From assembly GCA_947502355.1 (NCBI GenBank), contig CANMZP010000019.1, positions 19,312 to 83,311 of the forward strand: a stretch of 64,000 nucleotides of DNA, in the 5' to 3' direction. The stretch's first letter is position 1. Each line of letters starts with the position of its first letter. Under the pieces are notes generated by a model. The model saw nothing but the letters and a program-made list of their open reading frames with translations. It was not told the origin of the DNA and ran no database searches. The stretch is from an uncultured Thalassotalea sp. (GTDB taxonomy: Bacteria > Pseudomonadota > Gammaproteobacteria > Enterobacterales > Alteromonadaceae). Below are positions 43,998 through 55,543 of the stretch, one piece after another. Position numbers and translations under genes: made by a program.

Positions 43998-44018
43998 TTA
44001 CATAGACAGTCTATGTAA
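43998..44018. repeat. Dispersed palindrome, copy 3
   Basis: Core ACATAGAC-A-GTCTATGT with outer TT/AA, 12 bp after the Nudix stop codon. Confidence 0.9.
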
Positions 44019-44038
44019 TATTGCAAAAATTTGTATGG

Positions 44039-44059
44039 TTACAGTGCCTGTCTATATAA
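44039..44059. repeat. Dispersed palindrome, decayed copy
   Basis: TTACAGTGCC-TGTCTATATAA aligns with the 21-base palindrome at about 16 of 21 positions. It follows copy 3 by 20 bases. Confidence 0.55.
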
Positions 44060-44080
44060 AAGATTGTTTTGATGATCGCC

Positions 44081-44318
44081 ATGGCATTTTTTACCGGTGC
44101 TTTTAAAAAGAACTGGCGTGAGTTTTTGTGGATGATTGCCGCGGTTGCTAGGGATGAAGCAAATTTGGAAAAGTGCCAAGGGTGAACATTATATGTATGG
44201 CATAAAAATGATGATGGAAGAAAGTATAGAGCTTCTAGGTTATTCACTGATGACCGCCGGCTTAATTAATTTAACCTTAGCAATTCTTATTAATAAAACC
44301 AATGCGTCAGAAAGTTAA
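44081..44318 (+). pseudogene. Remnant of a small membrane protein gene, frameshifted
   Basis: Two overlapping frames together look like parts of one membrane protein. The first, from ATG 44081, reads MAFFTGAFKKNWREFLWMIAAV and then hits a stop at 44185. The second, one base-shift away, ends with KMMMEESIELLGYSLMTAGL and a final hydrophobic stretch, stopping at 44318. The EExxELLGYSL element resembles a conserved region of multi-pass membrane proteins, but the fragment is too short to name. It lies just after the palindrome pair. Confidence 0.4.
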
Positions 44319-44396
44319 CCGCTAACGAAATTCAACGGCTGACGAAACTCAAAGCAATTTAAACAGCAATCATAGGCAAAAATTTTAAACATAAAA

Positions 44397-44424
44397 AAAG
44401 CTCTGCAACCATGTTGCAGAGCTT
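44397..44424 (-). terminator. Rho-independent terminator of ald
   Basis: Stem AAAGCTCTGCAA / TTGCAGAGCTTT with loop CATGG, followed on the minus strand by seven T residues. It lies 22 bp after the ald stop. Confidence 0.88.
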
Positions 44425-44446
44425 TCTTAATTCAATTGCAAGGCGT

Positions 44447-45562
44447 TTACGCCAGTGCCACTTTTGGCTCTACGTAATCAAAACCAAGATTTTGAGCAAC
44501 GCTTTCACAAGTCACTTTACCGTCAATAACATTCAAACCATTTAAGAAGTGCTCGTCGGCTAATAACGCTTCTTTGTAGCCTTTGTTTGCCAGTTTAATG
44601 ATAAACGGCAACGTGGCATTATTTAATGCAAAGGTTGATGTGCGCGGTACAGCGCCAGGCATATTGGCAACACAGTAATGCACCACGTCGTCTACGATGT
44701 ACGTTGGGTCTGCGTGGGTTGTTGCTTTTGATGTTTCAATACAACCGCCTTGATCAATGGCAACATCAACAATTGCGGCTCCAGGTTTCATATTTTTAAT
44801 GTGTTCAGCAGTAACCAGCTTAGGTGCTGCAGCACCAGGAATAAGCACACCACCAATCACTAAATCGGCCTCAAGAACGTGTTTTTCAAGGGCATCTGCT
44901 GTTGAGTATATCGCTTTAACCTTGTTGCCAAACTGTGCATCTAAACGACGTAATACGTTAATGTTACGATCTAAAATAACCACTTCGGCACCCATGCCTA
45001 CCGCCATTTGTGCAGCGTTGTTACCAACCATACCACCACCAATAACAACCACTTTAGCTGGCTCAACACCTGGTACGCCACCAAGTAACATACCACGGCC
45101 TTGATTTGATTTTTCTAAGGCTTGTGCACCGGCTTGAATCGACATACGACCAGCAACTTCTGACATTGGTGCCAATAATGGTAAGCCACCTTGATTATCT
45201 GTTACGGTTTCATAAGCAATACATATGGCTTTTGATTTAATAAGGTCTTCGGTTTGAGGAAGATCTGGGGCAAGGTGTAAGTAGGTAAATAAGATTTGAC
45301 CTTCACGCAACATCGCACGCTCAACGGCTTGCGGTTCTTTTACTTTCACGATCATGTCAGCTTTCGCAAACACTTCGCTGGCGGTTTCTAAAATAGACGC
45401 ACCGGCAATGATGTAGTCTTCATCACTAAAACCAATACCATTACCTGCATTTGTTTCTACAAAAACTTCATGGCCATGGTGAATTAACTCACGAACACTC
45501 GCTGGAACCATACCAACGCGGTATTCATGGTTTTTAATTTCTTTTGGTACACCAATAATCAT
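44447..45562 (-). CDS. ald: Alanine dehydrogenase
   Basis: A 371-residue NAD-dependent enzyme that interconverts alanine and pyruvate. The N-terminal IGVPKEIKNHEYRVGMVPAS carries the substrate-binding residues, and the NAD motif is VVVIGGGMVGNNAAQMA. The C-terminal region DVAIDQGGC is conserved. It is divergent from lrp, which in other gammaproteobacteria controls ald in response to amino acids; the arrangement suggests the same here. Confidence 0.96.
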   Translation of the reverse strand: MIIGVPKEIKNHEYRVGMVPASVRELIHHGHEVFVETNAGNGIGFSDEDYIIAGASILETASEVFAKADMIVKVKEPQAVERAMLREGQILFTYLHLAPDLPQTEDLIKSKAICIAYETVTDNQGGLPLLAPMSEVAGRMSIQAGAQALEKSNQGRGMLLGGVPGVEPAKVVVIGGGMVGNNAAQMAVGMGAEVVILDRNINVLRRLDAQFGNKVKAIYSTADALEKHVLEADLVIGGVLIPGAAAPKLVTAEHIKNMKPGAAIVDVAIDQGGCIETSKATTHADPTYIVDDVVHYCVANMPGAVPRTSTFALNNATLPFIIKLANKGYKEALLADEHFLNGLNVIDGKVTCESVAQNLGFDYVEPKVALA

Positions 45563-45700
45563 TGTAATTTTTCTCTCTACCTGAATGTGTTTATTTATGA
45601 ACGGCTAGTATATATGGGATTATCTAGATTAACCTGTTGTTATTTGGCTACTTGTAGATGATAATATTGTAAAAATTTAAATCTGCAGAGTAATCGTCTA

Positions 45701-46180
45701 ATGACTTGGGGAAAAAATAAACAACTTGATCGTATCGATCGAAACATTCTTCATGAATTACAAAATAATGGAAGGCTATCGAATGTGGAATTATCCAAGC
45801 GGGTAGGGTTAAGCCCAACACCGTGTCTTGAACGGGTAAAGCGACTTGAACAAGATAAGGTGATTACCGGTTATAGTGCCGATCTTAATCCGCAGTATTT
45901 AAATGCCGCATTATTGGTTTTTGTGGAAATTACCTTAAGTCGAACCTCTCCAGATGTGTTTGAGGAGTTCTCTAAGGCGGTAATGAATTTAGATGTGATT
46001 CAAGAGTGTCACTTAGTTTCTGGAAATTTTGATTTCTTACTGAAAACTCGGGTATCCGATATGCAGGCGTATCGTAATTTACTTGGCGATACCTTACTGA
46101 CACTCCCTGCTGTAAGTGAAAGTCGCACATATGTGGTTATGGAAGAGGTGAAAAGTGGTAATAAACTACCGATTAGTTAA
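45701..46180 (+). CDS. lrp: Leucine-responsive regulatory protein
   Basis: A 159-residue Lrp/AsnC-family regulator. The N-terminal helix-turn-helix is NGRLSNVELSKRVGLSPTPCL, followed by the RAM effector domain (SGNFDFLLKTRVSDMQAYR). It is near-identical in pattern to E. coli Lrp, a global regulator of amino acid metabolism. It is divergent from ald, with about 138 bp between, and is followed by ftsK as in E. coli. Confidence 0.95.
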   Translation: MTWGKNKQLDRIDRNILHELQNNGRLSNVELSKRVGLSPTPCLERVKRLEQDKVITGYSADLNPQYLNAALLVFVEITLSRTSPDVFEEFSKAVMNLDVIQECHLVSGNFDFLLKTRVSDMQAYRNLLGDTLLTLPAVSESRTYVVMEEVKSGNKLPIS

Positions 46181-46275
46181 TTTTAGGCCTGTTTTAGACT
46201 TATACAGTATGTAAACTCAGAGCATTTTCTGCTATTTTGATACGAATAATATAAATAATAATCTTTTAAAACGTC

Positions 46276-48921
46276 ATGGAATCTACTTTGTCAGGTACAG
46301 ATACTACTAAATTATCCGGAACCCAACGGTTACTTGAAGCAGGTTTAATTTTCTCGAGCATTTTCTCAATTTACCTGATTGTTTCATTATTAAGCTTTGA
46401 TCCCGCCGACCCTGGTTGGTCACAAACGGCTTATCATGCCCTTGTAAATAATGCCGGAGGTGCTTTTGGTGCTTACATTTCCGATATATTGTTTTTCTCC
46501 TTTGGTGGTTTAGCGTACACCTTACCGTTTATTATTGCGGTAAGCGGCTGGTTGTTGTTCCAAAAAATCCACTTTATTTTAGAAATCGACTTTTTTACCC
46601 TTGGGTTAAAGCTGATTGGTTTTATCATGCTTTATATTGGTCTAACGGCCATTGCAAGTATGAATTTTAACGACGTTTATGAATTTTCTGCCGGTGGAGT
46701 CATGGGCAATTTTATCGCCCTGTCGATATTGCCATACTTTAATTATATTGGCTCAAGCCTTTTATTATTGTTATTAACCTGCTCTGGTTTTGTGTTGTTT
46801 AGTGGTTGGTCAATCTTTTTGATCATCGACACCATAGGTAAATACACCATTCAAGCAGGCACTTGGCTGCAGTCTTTACTTATTAGCATTCCAGATAAAT
46901 TCTCATCTTCTCCGGAGCCTAAAGCGGAGAAAGTAAAAGCCACTCAACAACAAAGTTTTGATGAGTTAGTACCAATGGAAACTGAACAATCACCTTTTGC
47001 GCAAGAGAACCATTCGCATGAGAAGCATTCGCAAGGTGTCAACTCCATTGAAGCTGCTGTAACACAGCAAAGTATTGAAAATTCAATGCCAATCGAGTCG
47101 CTAGAGCAAGGCCTAGAGCAAAGCATAGCGGAAGCCCAACAAACCGATTTAGCCGCCCAATTTTTTGCTGACATTGAAGACCAACCTTTTAATAATGAGA
47201 TGAATGATCCAATGGACCCATTCATTGCGAATGACAATGAGCCATTTGTCGACATTGATGATTTGATGGATGAAGCCGCATCAAACATTAGTGAAGAACC
47301 CATTTCCGCGCAAGAATTGGATGCAGCATTTACGCAAGTTGACAAGATAGAAGTGCCAGATGACTCTGAAATCGTCGAACCGGTACAAGTTACTGCATCA
47401 CCAAATGTTATGCCTTTTGATAAATACAAAGGCATGCCAACCATCGATTTATTAGATAAACCGAATCGTACCAAGAACCCTATTTCGCCAGATGAACTTG
47501 ACGCGGTAAGCCGATTGGTAGAAGCCAAGTTATTAGATTACGGCGTGCAAGCACAGGTTGTGGCCGTATTACCCGGGCCGGTAATTACCCGTTTTGAGCT
47601 GGATTTAGCGCCAGGTGTCAAGGTCAGTAAAATTACCAATTTATCGAAAGATTTAGCCCGTGCCTTATCGGCGGCTAGTGTACGTGTTGTTGAGGTCATT
47701 CCTGGTAAGTCTGTCATTGGTTTAGAAATACCAAATAAACACCGTGAAATGGTGCAACTAAGTGAAATCATTGAATGTGACGGCTTCATTAACTCTAAGT
47801 CGTCGTTGGCTATGGTGATTGGTAAAGACATTGCCGGTGAGCCCATTGTTGCTGATTTAGCTAAAATGCCTCACTTATTAGTGGCAGGTACCACGGGCTC
47901 CGGTAAATCGGTTGTGGTCAACGTTATGATCATTTCAATGTTGTATAAATCGACGCCAGAAGATGTGCGTTTTATCATGATCGACCCGAAAATGTTGGAA
48001 TTGTCAATTTACGAAGGCATTCCGCATTTACTGTCTGAAGTGGTAACCGATATGAAAGATGCCGCCAATGCGCTGCGTTGGTGTGTGGGTGAAATGGAAC
48101 GCCGTTATAAATTAATGTCAGCGGTTGGGGTGCGTAACCTTAAAGGTTATAACCATAAAGTTGAAGAAGCTATTGCTAATGGTCAGCCATTGACCGATCC
48201 ATTGTGGAAAGAAGGCGATAATATGCTTTCTGAAGCACCGCACTTAGAAAAACTGCCAAGCATTGTGGTTGTGGTTGATGAATTTGCCGATATGATCATG
48301 ATTGTTGGTAAAAAGGTTGAAGAGTTAATCGCCCGTATTGCCCAAAAAGCACGTGCCGCGGGGATTCACTTGATCCTAGCAACTCAACGCCCATCGGTTG
48401 ATGTTATCACCGGTTTGATCAAAGCGAATATCCCAACCCGAATGGCACTAACGGTTTCATCAAGAGTCGATTCTCGAACCATTTTAGACCAACAAGGTGC
48501 AGAGCAATTGCTTGGCCACGGTGATATGTTATACATGCCACAAGGCACCAGCATCCCAACCCGTGCACAAGGTGCGTTTGTTGATGACCATGAAGTTCAT
48601 GCGGTTGTAAACGATTGGAAAGCACGTGGTAAGCCACAATATGTCGAAGAAATTTTATCGGGTGAAACCACCGAAGATAACCTATTACCTGGTGAAGTCT
48701 CAGAAAGCGACGACGAGGAAATGGACGTATTATACGATGAAGCATTAGCCCATGTGACGGAATCACGACGTGCATCAATTTCAGGCGTACAACGAAAGTT
48801 TAGAATTGGCTACAATCGCGCCGCCCGTTTGATTGAACAAATGGAAGCCAGTGGTGTCGTAAGTACACCAGGTCATAATGGCAATCGCGAAGTACTCGCA
48901 CCACCGCCTGTAAAATCATAA
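46276..48921 (+). CDS. ftsK: DNA translocase FtsK
   Basis: An 881-residue protein that links cell division with chromosome dimer resolution. Four membrane helices lie in about residues 20-190, then an acidic Glu/Gln-rich linker (about 210-390) that is much shorter than the linker of E. coli FtsK (1329 residues). The motor domain has Walker [13 protein letters not shown] and Walker [11 protein letters not shown]. The C-terminal gamma winged-helix domain contains [19 protein letters not shown], the part that reads KOPS sites. It lies in the conserved lrp-ftsK-lolA order. Confidence 0.96.
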   Translation: MESTLSGTDTTKLSGTQRLLEAGLIFSSIFSIYLIVSLLSFDPADPGWSQTAYHALVNNAGGAFGAYISDILFFSFGGLAYTLPFIIAVSGWLLFQKIHFILEIDFFTLGLKLIGFIMLYIGLTAIASMNFNDVYEFSAGGVMGNFIALSILPYFNYIGSSLLLLLLTCSGFVLFSGWSIFLIIDTIGKYTIQAGTWLQSLLISIPDKFSSSPEPKAEKVKATQQQSFDELVPMETEQSPFAQENHSHEKHSQGVNSIEAAVTQQSIENSMPIESLEQGLEQSIAEAQQTDLAAQFFADIEDQPFNNEMNDPMDPFIANDNEPFVDIDDLMDEAASNISEEPISAQELDAAFTQVDKIEVPDDSEIVEPVQVTASPNVMPFDKYKGMPTIDLLDKPNRTKNPISPDELDAVSRLVEAKLLDYGVQAQVVAVLPGPVITRFELDLAPGVKVSKITNLSKDLARALSAASVRVVEVIPGKSVIGLEIPNKHREMVQLSEIIECDGFINSKSSLAMVIGKDIAGEPIVADLAKMPHLLVAGTTGSGKSVVVNVMIISMLYKSTPEDVRFIMIDPKMLELSIYEGIPHLLSEVVTDMKDAANALRWCVGEMERRYKLMSAVGVRNLKGYNHKVEEAIANGQPLTDPLWKEGDNMLSEAPHLEKLPSIVVVVDEFADMIMIVGKKVEELIARIAQKARAAGIHLILATQRPSVDVITGLIKANIPTRMALTVSSRVDSRTILDQQGAEQLLGHGDMLYMPQGTSIPTRAQGAFVDDHEVHAVVNDWKARGKPQYVEEILSGETTEDNLLPGEVSESDDEEMDVLYDEALAHVTESRRASISGVQRKFRIGYNRAARLIEQMEASGVVSTPGHNGNREVLAPPPVKS

Positions 48922-49011
48922 TCTGTCTTTAGTTGGTGATAGAAAGGTTTTAGGTGAGGGTTAGATGTTTGTTGTTATAATTACTTAAGGTTTTAGGAAA
49001 CTATTTTTTAT

Positions 49012-49665
49012 ATGAAGTTTGTATCGTTTTTATCGGCTGTTTGTTTTTCTTTATCATCCTTTACTGTCTCCGCTAACGAAAGTGAGCTGGCCAGTACGCC
49101 GCACCCTATAAAGCAGGAATTGATTGCAAAGCTCAATACCTTTGAAGGTTTTAGCTCGACGTTTGTACAAGACGTGGTTGATGTTGATGGCAATGCCCTG
49201 CAAAAAACACAAGGCGCGTTAATTGTAAAACGACCTAATCTTATTTTTTGGGAAACCGAACAACCCGATGAAACGCTTGTGGTTAGTGATGGCGATACCT
49301 TGTGGTTTTACAACCCATTTGTAGAACAAGTGTCGGCCTTTTCAGTGCAAAATGCCGTTGCCAATACCCCCATCTTATTATTAAGTGATACCCGCGCACA
49401 AACATGGCAAGACTACAACGTAGAAAAAGTGTCACAAGGGTATTACCGCATTGTGTCTTTAGATGGGGAAGCGCAGGTGAAAAGCTTAGAGCTGCAATTT
49501 ACAACCAATGACATCAACAAAAGTGCCATTAGCAAATTTACCATTGTAGATGCCACCGGGCAGTTATCGCACTTTACGTTAGAAAATGTCGATACGACAA
49601 CACCAAAGGACAACCAGTTCATCTTTACTTTGCCAGAGGGCGTCGACTTAGATGACCAAAGATAA
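49012..49665 (+). CDS. lolA: Outer membrane lipoprotein carrier protein LolA
   Basis: A 217-residue periplasmic chaperone that ferries lipoproteins from LolCDE to LolB. A signal peptide of about 22 residues ends near VSANES. The core [15 protein letters not shown], then [20 protein letters not shown] and [16 protein letters not shown] residues match LolA. The last 14 bp overlap rarA. It lies downstream of ftsK, as in E. coli. Confidence 0.94.
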   Translation: MKFVSFLSAVCFSLSSFTVSANESELASTPHPIKQELIAKLNTFEGFSSTFVQDVVDVDGNALQKTQGALIVKRPNLIFWETEQPDETLVVSDGDTLWFYNPFVEQVSAFSVQNAVANTPILLLSDTRAQTWQDYNVEKVSQGYYRIVSLDGEAQVKSLELQFTTNDINKSAISKFTIVDATGQLSHFTLENVDTTTPKDNQFIFTLPEGVDLDDQR

Positions 49666-51022
49666 TCATTCTTTTTCTTTTGGTTTTGAACAACAAGGCG
49701 AGGTTAGTAGCGGTTTTGCTCCATTGGCTGCACGAATGCGGCCGCATACCCTAGACCAGTATATTGGTCAGCAGCATTTATTAAGCCCGGGCAAGCCGTT
49801 AAAAAAGGCCATTGAGCAGGGGCTTTGCCACTCGCTTATTTTCTGGGGACCACCGGGCAGTGGAAAAACCACCTTAGCCGAATTAATTGCCAATTATGCC
49901 GATGCCGAAATTGAACGCATTTCAGCGGTAACCTCAGGCGTTAAAGAAATTCGTCAAGCCATCGAAACCGCAAAAATGACCGCTCAGGCAAAAGGCAAGC
50001 GCACCATCTTGTTTGTTGATGAGGTGCACCGTTTTAATAAATCGCAACAAGATGCGTTTTTGCCCTTTATTGAAGACGGGACTGTCACGTTCATCGGGGC
50101 AACAACCGAGAACCCGGCTTTTGAGTTGAACAATGCCTTGTTATCTCGTGCTCGTGTGTATTTACTGCAAAAGCTTTCCGACACTGATCTTGAACAAGTG
50201 TTAACGCAAGCACTTGAGGATAGCGAAAATGGCTATGGTCAATACACCATTGCAATGGAAGAAAAGGCTCGATTATCGTTATTGGCATTAGCCAATGGTG
50301 ATGCACGTCGGTTATTAAACTTACTTGAGCACAGTTTTGATATCAGTGATCATGAAGGGCAAAATGTTTCGATTACCCTTGAAACCGTTAATCTGGTGGC
50401 CGGAGAGAAACAGGCTTTATATGATAAAGGTGGCGATCACTTTTATGATTTAATCAGTGCCTTTCATAAATCGGTGCGTGGCTCAGATGCTGATGCAGCG
50501 CTTTATTGGTATAGCCGAATATTAGAAGGCGGTGGCGACCCTCTGTATGTGTGTCGCCGTTTATTGGCCATTGCGAGCGAAGATATTGGTAATGCCGACC
50601 CAAGAGCCCTGCAACTGGGCATTAACGCTTGGGATACCTACCATCGAGTCGGCCCAAGTGAAGGGGAAAGGGTCATTGCCCAAGCGGCGGTTTATATGGC
50701 CTTGGCGCCAAAATCCAATGCCGTCTACACCGCGTTTAAAGCGGCAAGACAATTAGCCAAAGACACCGGCCATATGGAAGTGCCAATCCATTTACGAAAT
50801 GCCACATCCAAACTTACCGAGTCTATGGGCCATGGCGCAGCATATCGTTATGCCCATGATGAACCCGGTGCGTTTTCACCGGGGCAGCGCTTCTTACCGG
50901 ACGCTCTTGGGCGTTTACGGTTTTATCAACCCACCGACCGCGGGCTTGAACGAAAATTAAAAGAAAAACAGCAATATCTGGATGATTTAAACGCCCAGGC
51001 AGGAGATTTTATTGATGAATAG
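49652..51022 (+). CDS. rarA: Replication-associated recombination protein RarA
   Basis: A 456-residue AAA+ ATPase of the RarA/MgsA/WRNIP1 family, acting at stalled replication forks. Walker A is [12 protein letters not shown] near residue 67, Walker B is [12 protein letters not shown], and sensor 1 is [13 protein letters not shown]. The C-terminal half contains the clamp-loader-like [20 protein letters not shown]. It overlaps lolA and crcB at its ends, so translation of the three is coupled. Confidence 0.95.
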   Translation: MTKDNHSFSFGFEQQGEVSSGFAPLAARMRPHTLDQYIGQQHLLSPGKPLKKAIEQGLCHSLIFWGPPGSGKTTLAELIANYADAEIERISAVTSGVKEIRQAIETAKMTAQAKGKRTILFVDEVHRFNKSQQDAFLPFIEDGTVTFIGATTENPAFELNNALLSRARVYLLQKLSDTDLEQVLTQALEDSENGYGQYTIAMEEKARLSLLALANGDARRLLNLLEHSFDISDHEGQNVSITLETVNLVAGEKQALYDKGGDHFYDLISAFHKSVRGSDADAALYWYSRILEGGGDPLYVCRRLLAIASEDIGNADPRALQLGINAWDTYHRVGPSEGERVIAQAAVYMALAPKSNAVYTAFKAARQLAKDTGHMEVPIHLRNATSKLTESMGHGAAYRYAHDEPGAFSPGQRFLPDALGRLRFYQPTDRGLERKLKEKQQYLDDLNAQAGDFIDE

Positions 51023-51395
51023 TGGGTTAACCTACCTGTATATTGCCATTGGCGGTGCCAGTGGTGCCTGTTTACGCTTTTTTATTGGTAATTTAGTGTT
51101 AAATTGGCTTGGAAAGGGATTCCCTTTTGCCACCTTGATCGTTAATATAACGGGTTCATTAATTATGGGTGCGTTATACGGCCTAATTGAGCAAGGCATT
51201 ATCGAAATTGTGCCTTACAGAACCTTAATTGGCGTAGGCTTTTTAGGGGCGTTAACGACATTTTCAACGTTTTCATTAGACACTTTGTTATTAATTCAAC
51301 AAGGTGAGATAATAAAAGCCATGTTAAACATTCTATTAAACGTGCTGCTGTGTGTATTAGCGGCGAGTTTCGGAATGTTTTTGTGTAATAGATAA
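51015..51395 (+). CDS. crcB: Fluoride ion channel CrcB/Fluc
   Basis: A 126-residue four-helix membrane protein that exports fluoride. The start is ATG 51015 ([17 protein letters not shown]), with AGGAG upstream; a TTG one codon earlier is less likely. Hallmarks are [19 protein letters not shown] and [16 protein letters not shown]. It lies between rarA and serS, in a position that E. coli leaves empty. The start is inside the rarA coding end, leaving no room for a fluoride riboswitch leader. Confidence 0.93.
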   Translation: MNSGLTYLYIAIGGASGACLRFFIGNLVLNWLGKGFPFATLIVNITGSLIMGALYGLIEQGIIEIVPYRTLIGVGFLGALTTFSTFSLDTLLLIQQGEIIKAMLNILLNVLLCVLAASFGMFLCNR

Positions 51396-51406
51396 ATAAC
51401 AAGTGA

Positions 51407-52690
<1,284 letters not shown>

Positions 52691-52715
52691 CGTTAAATCC
52701 ACGGTTGCATAAATG

Positions 52716-52748
52716 AAAAACCTGATGTGATTACATCAGGTTTTTTTT
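52716..52748 (+). terminator. Rho-independent terminator of serS
   Basis: Stem AAACCTGATGT / ACATCAGGTTT with a 4-base loop and eight T residues, 26 bp after serS. Confidence 0.9.
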
Positions 52749-52923
52749 CATCTCTGATTTACGTTATTTTCAGGCCAACACTCGCGTCTTACCTGTTATC
52801 AAGGGACGTTTCATCTATTAAGTAAACCGCTTTACCGCAGTTCAGCGCTTTTTATCAAATTTAGCATATACACTTAGTGGTTAGTCAAAATAAATTTCCC
52901 TTTGATAAAGAGACTTAAAAGGC

Positions 52924-55527
52924 ATGCCATCCAAAATAAAGTTAACTAAAATTAAGCAGGCGAAGCAAACAGCCATCCTAACCATGCTTTCCTTACTTGT
53001 TTTTGGCTGCGGTTCGGCCAACACCCCAGCTAATGATTCAGCCCAATCACAAAATCAAAAAACACAAGCACTAGAGAATAGTAGTAATGAGTACTTAACG
53101 TTCGGCGCAGGCAAAGTCGCCACGGTATTTAACCCTAAAGCTTTTGAATGTAAGCTCGATCATACCTATTGGATCATTAATGCTGGCGTTACATTACCTG
53201 CCGGAGATGCTTGTACTAAAGATGGTAAGTTAGTCGGTAAGCCAAAGACGCGAATTCCTCATGTTACAGGTCCGGCTGATAAAGAGCCGGTGGCAACACA
53301 CCGTTGGTGGGGCTCGGTACCATTTTTAGGTGAAATGAAAGTCGATAATCCTGACAAAGCTTGGCGTGGGCCAGATAGTAGCCCAAGTGGTACCGCCTAC
53401 ATTACGCCTGATCCAGTAATGGCCATGGTGAACGATAAAGGTGTCAGGGTAACCAACCTTTCGGTGGGCATGAAAACGGTTGACGAAAACAACTTTCAAT
53501 ACCTTAATCCTGATTTAGATGCTGAAGTGGTTAATGGCGTCGCTATTGCAAATTCGATGTATGATGATTTAAATGCCAATATGAAAGCAAGCAGCGATGC
53601 GAGCATTACGATTGAATGGGAATCGGCAGGGCAGTCGGTAATGGAAGCGACTTTTGTGCATGGCTCGCCTTACATTTTTGTCAAAGCATTTCGTGGTAAG
53701 CCAGTACTAAAAACGTTACATGATAATGGCCAACACAAAGGCATTTTCTTTGAGAAAGATAATACAATAGGGATATGGACGAATGTTTCTGGCGACCGTC
53801 AGGACTTTTTAGTTGTGGGTGAAGGCGACACCACTTATCGCAATATCACCGGCCGTGAAATAACTATCGACAACAACCGCAATGAAATGACGTTGGTATT
53901 GTTACCGAAATCCGAAGGTAAGAGCCATACGTTAAACACCATAAAAGATTTTGCTAGCAAGGCACGAAATGTGGTTTCAGCTGTGGATGTAAGCTACGCG
54001 GTGAATAATCAAACTAACGAAGTGACGGTAACTCATCACTATCGTGACCAAAACGGTGAGCTAATTGACACGCTAGCAGGTTTACAGCCATTGCATTGGA
54101 AAAACTTGAATGAAGAAAGCCCCGCATTCTTTAGCCCTTATAAGATGCGCAGTGCGCGCGGTGTGACAAAGTTTGCCAATACCAACCGCTTTAGTTATGC
54201 CTTGCCATTTATCGGTGTTCTGCCTTTAATGCCATCTGATTTAGGCGATTATGATATGCCGCGTCTACGTGGTTATATCAATGATTTTATGACCCAAGAG
54301 CAAAGTCAATGGAATAGGGCTACCGATACCTATTGGGCAGGTAAAAACTACGGCAAGGTCGCTGAGCTTGCTGCAATCGCCCGTTCCATTGGCATGAATA
54401 AGGAAGCCGATAAATTTATTGCTTGGTTAAAGCTCGAGCTAGAAGATTGGTTTAACGCGAACAGTAGTGGGGCACTGGATACCAATAAATACTTTGTGTA
54501 TGACGCACAGTGGCACACCTTACTTGGGGTTGAGGCATCATTTGGTAGTCAGTTTATGCTTAACGATCATCATTTTCATTATGGTTATTTTGTTCGCGCT
54601 GCGGCAGAAATCTGCCGAATCGATTTAGATTGGTGTAGCAGTGAGCAATATGGCCCTATGGTTGAGTTGTTGATCCGTGACTTTGCTGGCGCTAAAAACG
54701 ATCCTATGTTCCCATACCTGCGTAACTTTGATCCCGCCAATGGGTTTTCTTGGGCTTCTGGCGCAGCACCCTATTCGCGAGGCAATAACAACGAGTCGAC
54801 TTCTGAAGCGGCAAACGCTTACGGCGCAATGATCTTATATGGCTTAATTACCAAAGACCAAGCGCTAACCGACAGGGGCATCTACTTGCATGCATCAACA
54901 ACCGAAACCTACTGGCAATATTGGAATAATATTGATGGTTATAAAGGGGACAGGGAAGAGGCGGATAATTTCCCGGCCGATTACGACAAGATCACCACAT
55001 CGATTATATGGGGCGATGGTGCGCTGTTCGATACCTGGTTTAGCAGACGCTATGCGCATATATTAGGCATTCAGGGCTTACCGACAAACCCGCTTATAGT
55101 CCATGTCGCGCAATATCACGATTATATGAAAGACTATGTAAAACTTGGCTTAAAGGAGTCGAGTAATGGTAAACCGTCTGGTTTAGCGCATGGTCAATGG
55201 CAAGATATTTGGTGGAGCTTATGGGCGATGGTGGATGCCGAAGCTGCTTTGGCTGACTATAACACGGTTGACTCGTATATTCCGGAGCAAGGTGAAACCA
55301 AGGCACATACTTATCATTGGCTTCATACCTGGAAAAATCTAGGTCAACTTGTTTCCGGCTCAGGCAGCATTACGGCGGATAATCCAGCTACCATGGTGTT
55401 TAAAAAGGACAACAAACTGATTTATGTGGCCTATAACTACGATAGCGTTGAAAAAGTGGTTTCCTTTAGTGATGGAACACAATTACAGGTTAAGCCAAAT
55501 AGCTTTGCTACTCGCATAGCAAAATAG
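52924..55527 (+). CDS. GH81 endo-1,3-beta-glucanase (laminarinase-type), lipoprotein
   Basis: An 867-residue lipid-anchored glycoside hydrolase of family 81. The signal ends in lipobox VFGC near residue 29. The catalytic region has D548 in NDHHFHYGYF and E624 and E628 in NNNESTSEAANAYG. The spacing of 76 residues between acid D and base E matches that in characterised GH81 enzymes, so the catalytic pair is intact. The family cleaves 1,3-beta-glucans such as laminarin. The gene stands alone, with no sugar transporter or regulator adjacent. A lipoprotein anchor implies surface or periplasmic placement. Confidence 0.92.
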   Translation: MPSKIKLTKIKQAKQTAILTMLSLLVFGCGSANTPANDSAQSQNQKTQALENSSNEYLTFGAGKVATVFNPKAFECKLDHTYWIINAGVTLPAGDACTKDGKLVGKPKTRIPHVTGPADKEPVATHRWWGSVPFLGEMKVDNPDKAWRGPDSSPSGTAYITPDPVMAMVNDKGVRVTNLSVGMKTVDENNFQYLNPDLDAEVVNGVAIANSMYDDLNANMKASSDASITIEWESAGQSVMEATFVHGSPYIFVKAFRGKPVLKTLHDNGQHKGIFFEKDNTIGIWTNVSGDRQDFLVVGEGDTTYRNITGREITIDNNRNEMTLVLLPKSEGKSHTLNTIKDFASKARNVVSAVDVSYAVNNQTNEVTVTHHYRDQNGELIDTLAGLQPLHWKNLNEESPAFFSPYKMRSARGVTKFANTNRFSYALPFIGVLPLMPSDLGDYDMPRLRGYINDFMTQEQSQWNRATDTYWAGKNYGKVAELAAIARSIGMNKEADKFIAWLKLELEDWFNANSSGALDTNKYFVYDAQWHTLLGVEASFGSQFMLNDHHFHYGYFVRAAAEICRIDLDWCSSEQYGPMVELLIRDFAGAKNDPMFPYLRNFDPANGFSWASGAAPYSRGNNNESTSEAANAYGAMILYGLITKDQALTDRGIYLHASTTETYWQYWNNIDGYKGDREEADNFPADYDKITTSIIWGDGALFDTWFSRRYAHILGIQGLPTNPLIVHVAQYHDYMKDYVKLGLKESSNGKPSGLAHGQWQDIWWSLWAMVDAEAALADYNTVDSYIPEQGETKAHTYHWLHTWKNLGQLVSGSGSITADNPATMVFKKDNKLIYVAYNYDSVEKVVSFSDGTQLQVKPNSFATRIAK

Positions 55528-55543
55528 CTTGGTTTATTACCCA

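Noticed and set aside
51015..51100. A fluoride riboswitch upstream of crcB
   Set aside because: crcB begins inside the end of rarA, so there is no untranslated leader where such an aptamer could lie.
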